Shown here piece by piece: positions 63,701 through 64,000 of a DNA stretch of 64,000 bases (positions within the stretch are counted from its first letter, which is position 1; each line of letters begins with the position of its first letter). The DNA comes from Deltaproteobacteria bacterium (lineage in GTDB: Bacteria > UBA10199 > JADFYH01). The stretch is taken from contig JADFYH010000004.1 in NCBI GenBank assembly GCA_015233135.1, positions 46,581 through 110,580 of the forward strand, in the 5' to 3' direction. A program made the translations under genes and the position numbers. Under the pieces are notes generated by a model that was not told where the DNA came from, did no database searches, and worked only from the letters and a program-made list of their open reading frames with translations.

Positions 63701-63934
63701 ATAGTCTACTCGAAGTTGAATCTTGGGAATAGTATTGTAGCGGGGGATTTGACGACGGATTCGGTGACGAGTGCGAAGATTAAGGATGATGAGATTGTGA
63801 ATGCGGACATCAACTCAGCGGCAGCAATCGCAGGGACAAAGATTAATCCGAGCTTTGGCACACAGGCCATCAGTGTCAGCGCGCATGACAGGGAGCCTGG
63901 AGTTCGCATGATAGGGCCCCACCTGTACGCATGA
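60767..63934 (+). CDS. Secreted fibre-like repeat protein, probably truncated at its C terminus
   Basis: The 1055-residue frame has a signal peptide (YCLLFLYSLFTANPLFASA) and an N-terminal domain of about 130 residues (VLPVQGYIVDSRGN...YQMGVYSI). The body holds tail-fibre-like repeats: many units of about 10 residues of the type DxAVTTAKIxD, and three longer blocks starting IAGSKINPDFG. Other segments are VTLTVPPLAADYTLTLPVDAG-like sheets. Such proteins usually end in a chaperone or trimerisation domain (for example the S74 type). Here the last block stops after FGTQAISVS and about 17 residues are read from a 23-bp tandem repeat, so the true end is lost or displaced. Confidence 0.75.
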   Translation: MLNFKKIKKSYCLLFLYSLFTANPLFASATVLPVQGYIVDSRGNELNSTIQMTFRLYAACGDSTPLATFVQNLSFSSGIYQSGLDLSSLSAEKQAAIRAATGLCLSAQVADDSEMTPRSEYQMGVYSIHANVADVAETANSCSNLSSTTSIASTLAGPGLTALDGTLQLSTSSNFSWSGANTYSGQVIASNSPIGNSSAFAAFLVQPASSTALGKFFAVKKDASTDLLTVDNSGNFYAAGTVTLGSYTNSGSGCSSLSTSSSGLLSCGAGATSGITALMADDGTAGPTGSSVLLAGGSNGIDTVRSGDTITFNLDTTEIGNTVFGSGNSDFSWTFNASGTNDPLLAFTNGLIGIKGSGAGAAAVDLAFYDNDNGYYVALKAPGTMTSNVTFTLPGADGTNGQFLSTNSFGTLSWATPSVDTVQIADNAVTNAKIATGAVTASKLADTTVSAGSYGSATQVGTFTVDSQGRLTAAGNTTISGVAPGGSAGGDLTGTYPNPTINAGAVRSTNLAEDAVTTAKILNSNVTNAKIADDSITTAKIADAQVTSVKIGTDVKNSNIDTNAAIAGSKINPDFGNQDLKINTNKFVVTGSSGNTAVGGSLLVTGVTTLNAGLTVSNGSSSAGIVVIKENSNEGSSGVTLTVPPLAADYTLTLPVDAGTLGQVLSTNGNGVLSWSNAGAGGITGVVAGTGLSGGGASGAVTLGVAVGGISSTELADSAVVTAKINDAAVTSAKINDSAVITAKLNDSAVTTAKILDANVTTAKINDATVSTTKINDNAVTSAKIADNAVTTAKVADSNVTTVKLADDAVTTVKIGDAQVTSAKIANTTIVDANIASNAAIAGSKISPDFGSQDLKVNTNKFVVTGSSGDTTVAGTLGVSGQVSFGTGGMSSGSIKINSKEGGSDYSVTLQPSGAMTGNVIYTLPADNASGVLTNDGVGNFSWASGASVSSGLGAGSVTTTNILDGTIANVDISDTAGIVYSKLNLGNSIVAGDLTTDSVTSAKIKDDEIVNADINSAAAIAGTKINPSFGTQAISVSAHDREPGVRMIGPHLYA

Positions 63935-63970
63935 TAGGGACCCGGTGGTTCGCAAGGATAGGGACCCACT
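63879..63970. repeat. 23-bp tandem repeat, four copies
   Basis: Units begin at 63879, 63902, 63925 and 63948, each of 23 bp. The core is G-T-TCGCATGATAGGGACCC, and the first copy is the most diverged. The array starts exactly where the fibre repeat pattern ends. It resembles the multiple end repeats of IS21-type elements, but no transposase is visible before the window ends at 64000. Confidence 0.75.
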
Positions 63971-64000
63971 TTTTCCTCTAAAAAATAGCGACGGATCTTC

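Noticed and set aside
63879..63970. 23-bp array as a CRISPR
   Set aside because: Units are directly adjacent with no spacers.

Overview
Type of organism. The window reads as a chromosomal piece of a Gram-negative bacterium of deltaproteobacterial or Bdellovibrionota-like type. The base composition is moderate and looks a little under 50 percent G+C by eye. The evidence is a lipobox lipoprotein, RseP, an O-antigen ligase-like protein, outer-surface giant proteins, the gene order rpmE-prfA-prmC-murA-hisD, and a two-subunit KorAB oxidoreductase. I cannot name a genus. No rRNA, tRNA or CRISPR array was seen.

Layout. 1-4.5 kb: end of hemA, a membrane-anchored TPR protein, and korA-korB. 4.5-14.7 kb: a double-RDD membrane protein, an orphan DUF4143 ATPase behind an operator-like promoter, and a 2351-residue secreted protein with nine Calx-beta-like repeats. 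14.9-23 kb: rseP and tsaB face the minus-strand cluster rpmE-prfA-prmC-murA-brnT-brnA-hisD, in which a BrnT/BrnA toxin-antitoxin pair sits between murA and hisD. 23-34 kb: a zinc-ribbon protein, asd, a DUF2442 gene, a 2686-residue protein with an HEXXH motif and a UbiB/ABC1-like kinase domain, a phosphopantetheinyl transferase and a YgjP-type metallopeptidase. 34-42 kb: a chemoreceptor, a sigma-54-type promoter driving an unknown protein, an AtoE transporter, clpA and a HupE-like protein. 42-48 kb: trmL/thpR back to back, then tyrA-aroA-(SEC59-like)-lysC facing an HMG-CoA lyase. 48-52 kb: a secreted protein whose signal peptide is broken at a run of eight G, a DUF2281/MazF pair and a Wzy-like ligase. 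52-60 kb: miaB, DUF151, vanZ, gamma carbonic anhydrase, pyrG, argC and rplM-rpsI. 60-64 kb: a second DUF4143 ATPase and a lipoprotein plus fibre-like protein pair that runs into a 23-bp tandem repeat.

How it works together. Most genes are housekeeping: aromatic and aspartate-family amino acids (aroA, tyrA, asd, lysC), translation (prfA, prmC, rpmE, rpsI, rplM, miaB, trmL, tsaB), envelope synthesis (murA, rseP, ligase) and ferredoxin-linked 2-oxoacid metabolism.

Most unusual signal. The window is full of short palindromic repeats of several families. Family A (about 97 bp, four copies) sits directly upstream of korB, vanZ, pyrG and argC, and its end hairpin supplies or adjoins their ribosome binding sites. 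Family B (two copies) sits at gene ends and supplies the stop codons of tsaB and atoE. Related palindromes have entered reading frames without breaking them, in prmC, an RF-like gene, the ligase and the giant kinase-like gene. Together they look like mobile hairpins that have become translation signals and protein segments.
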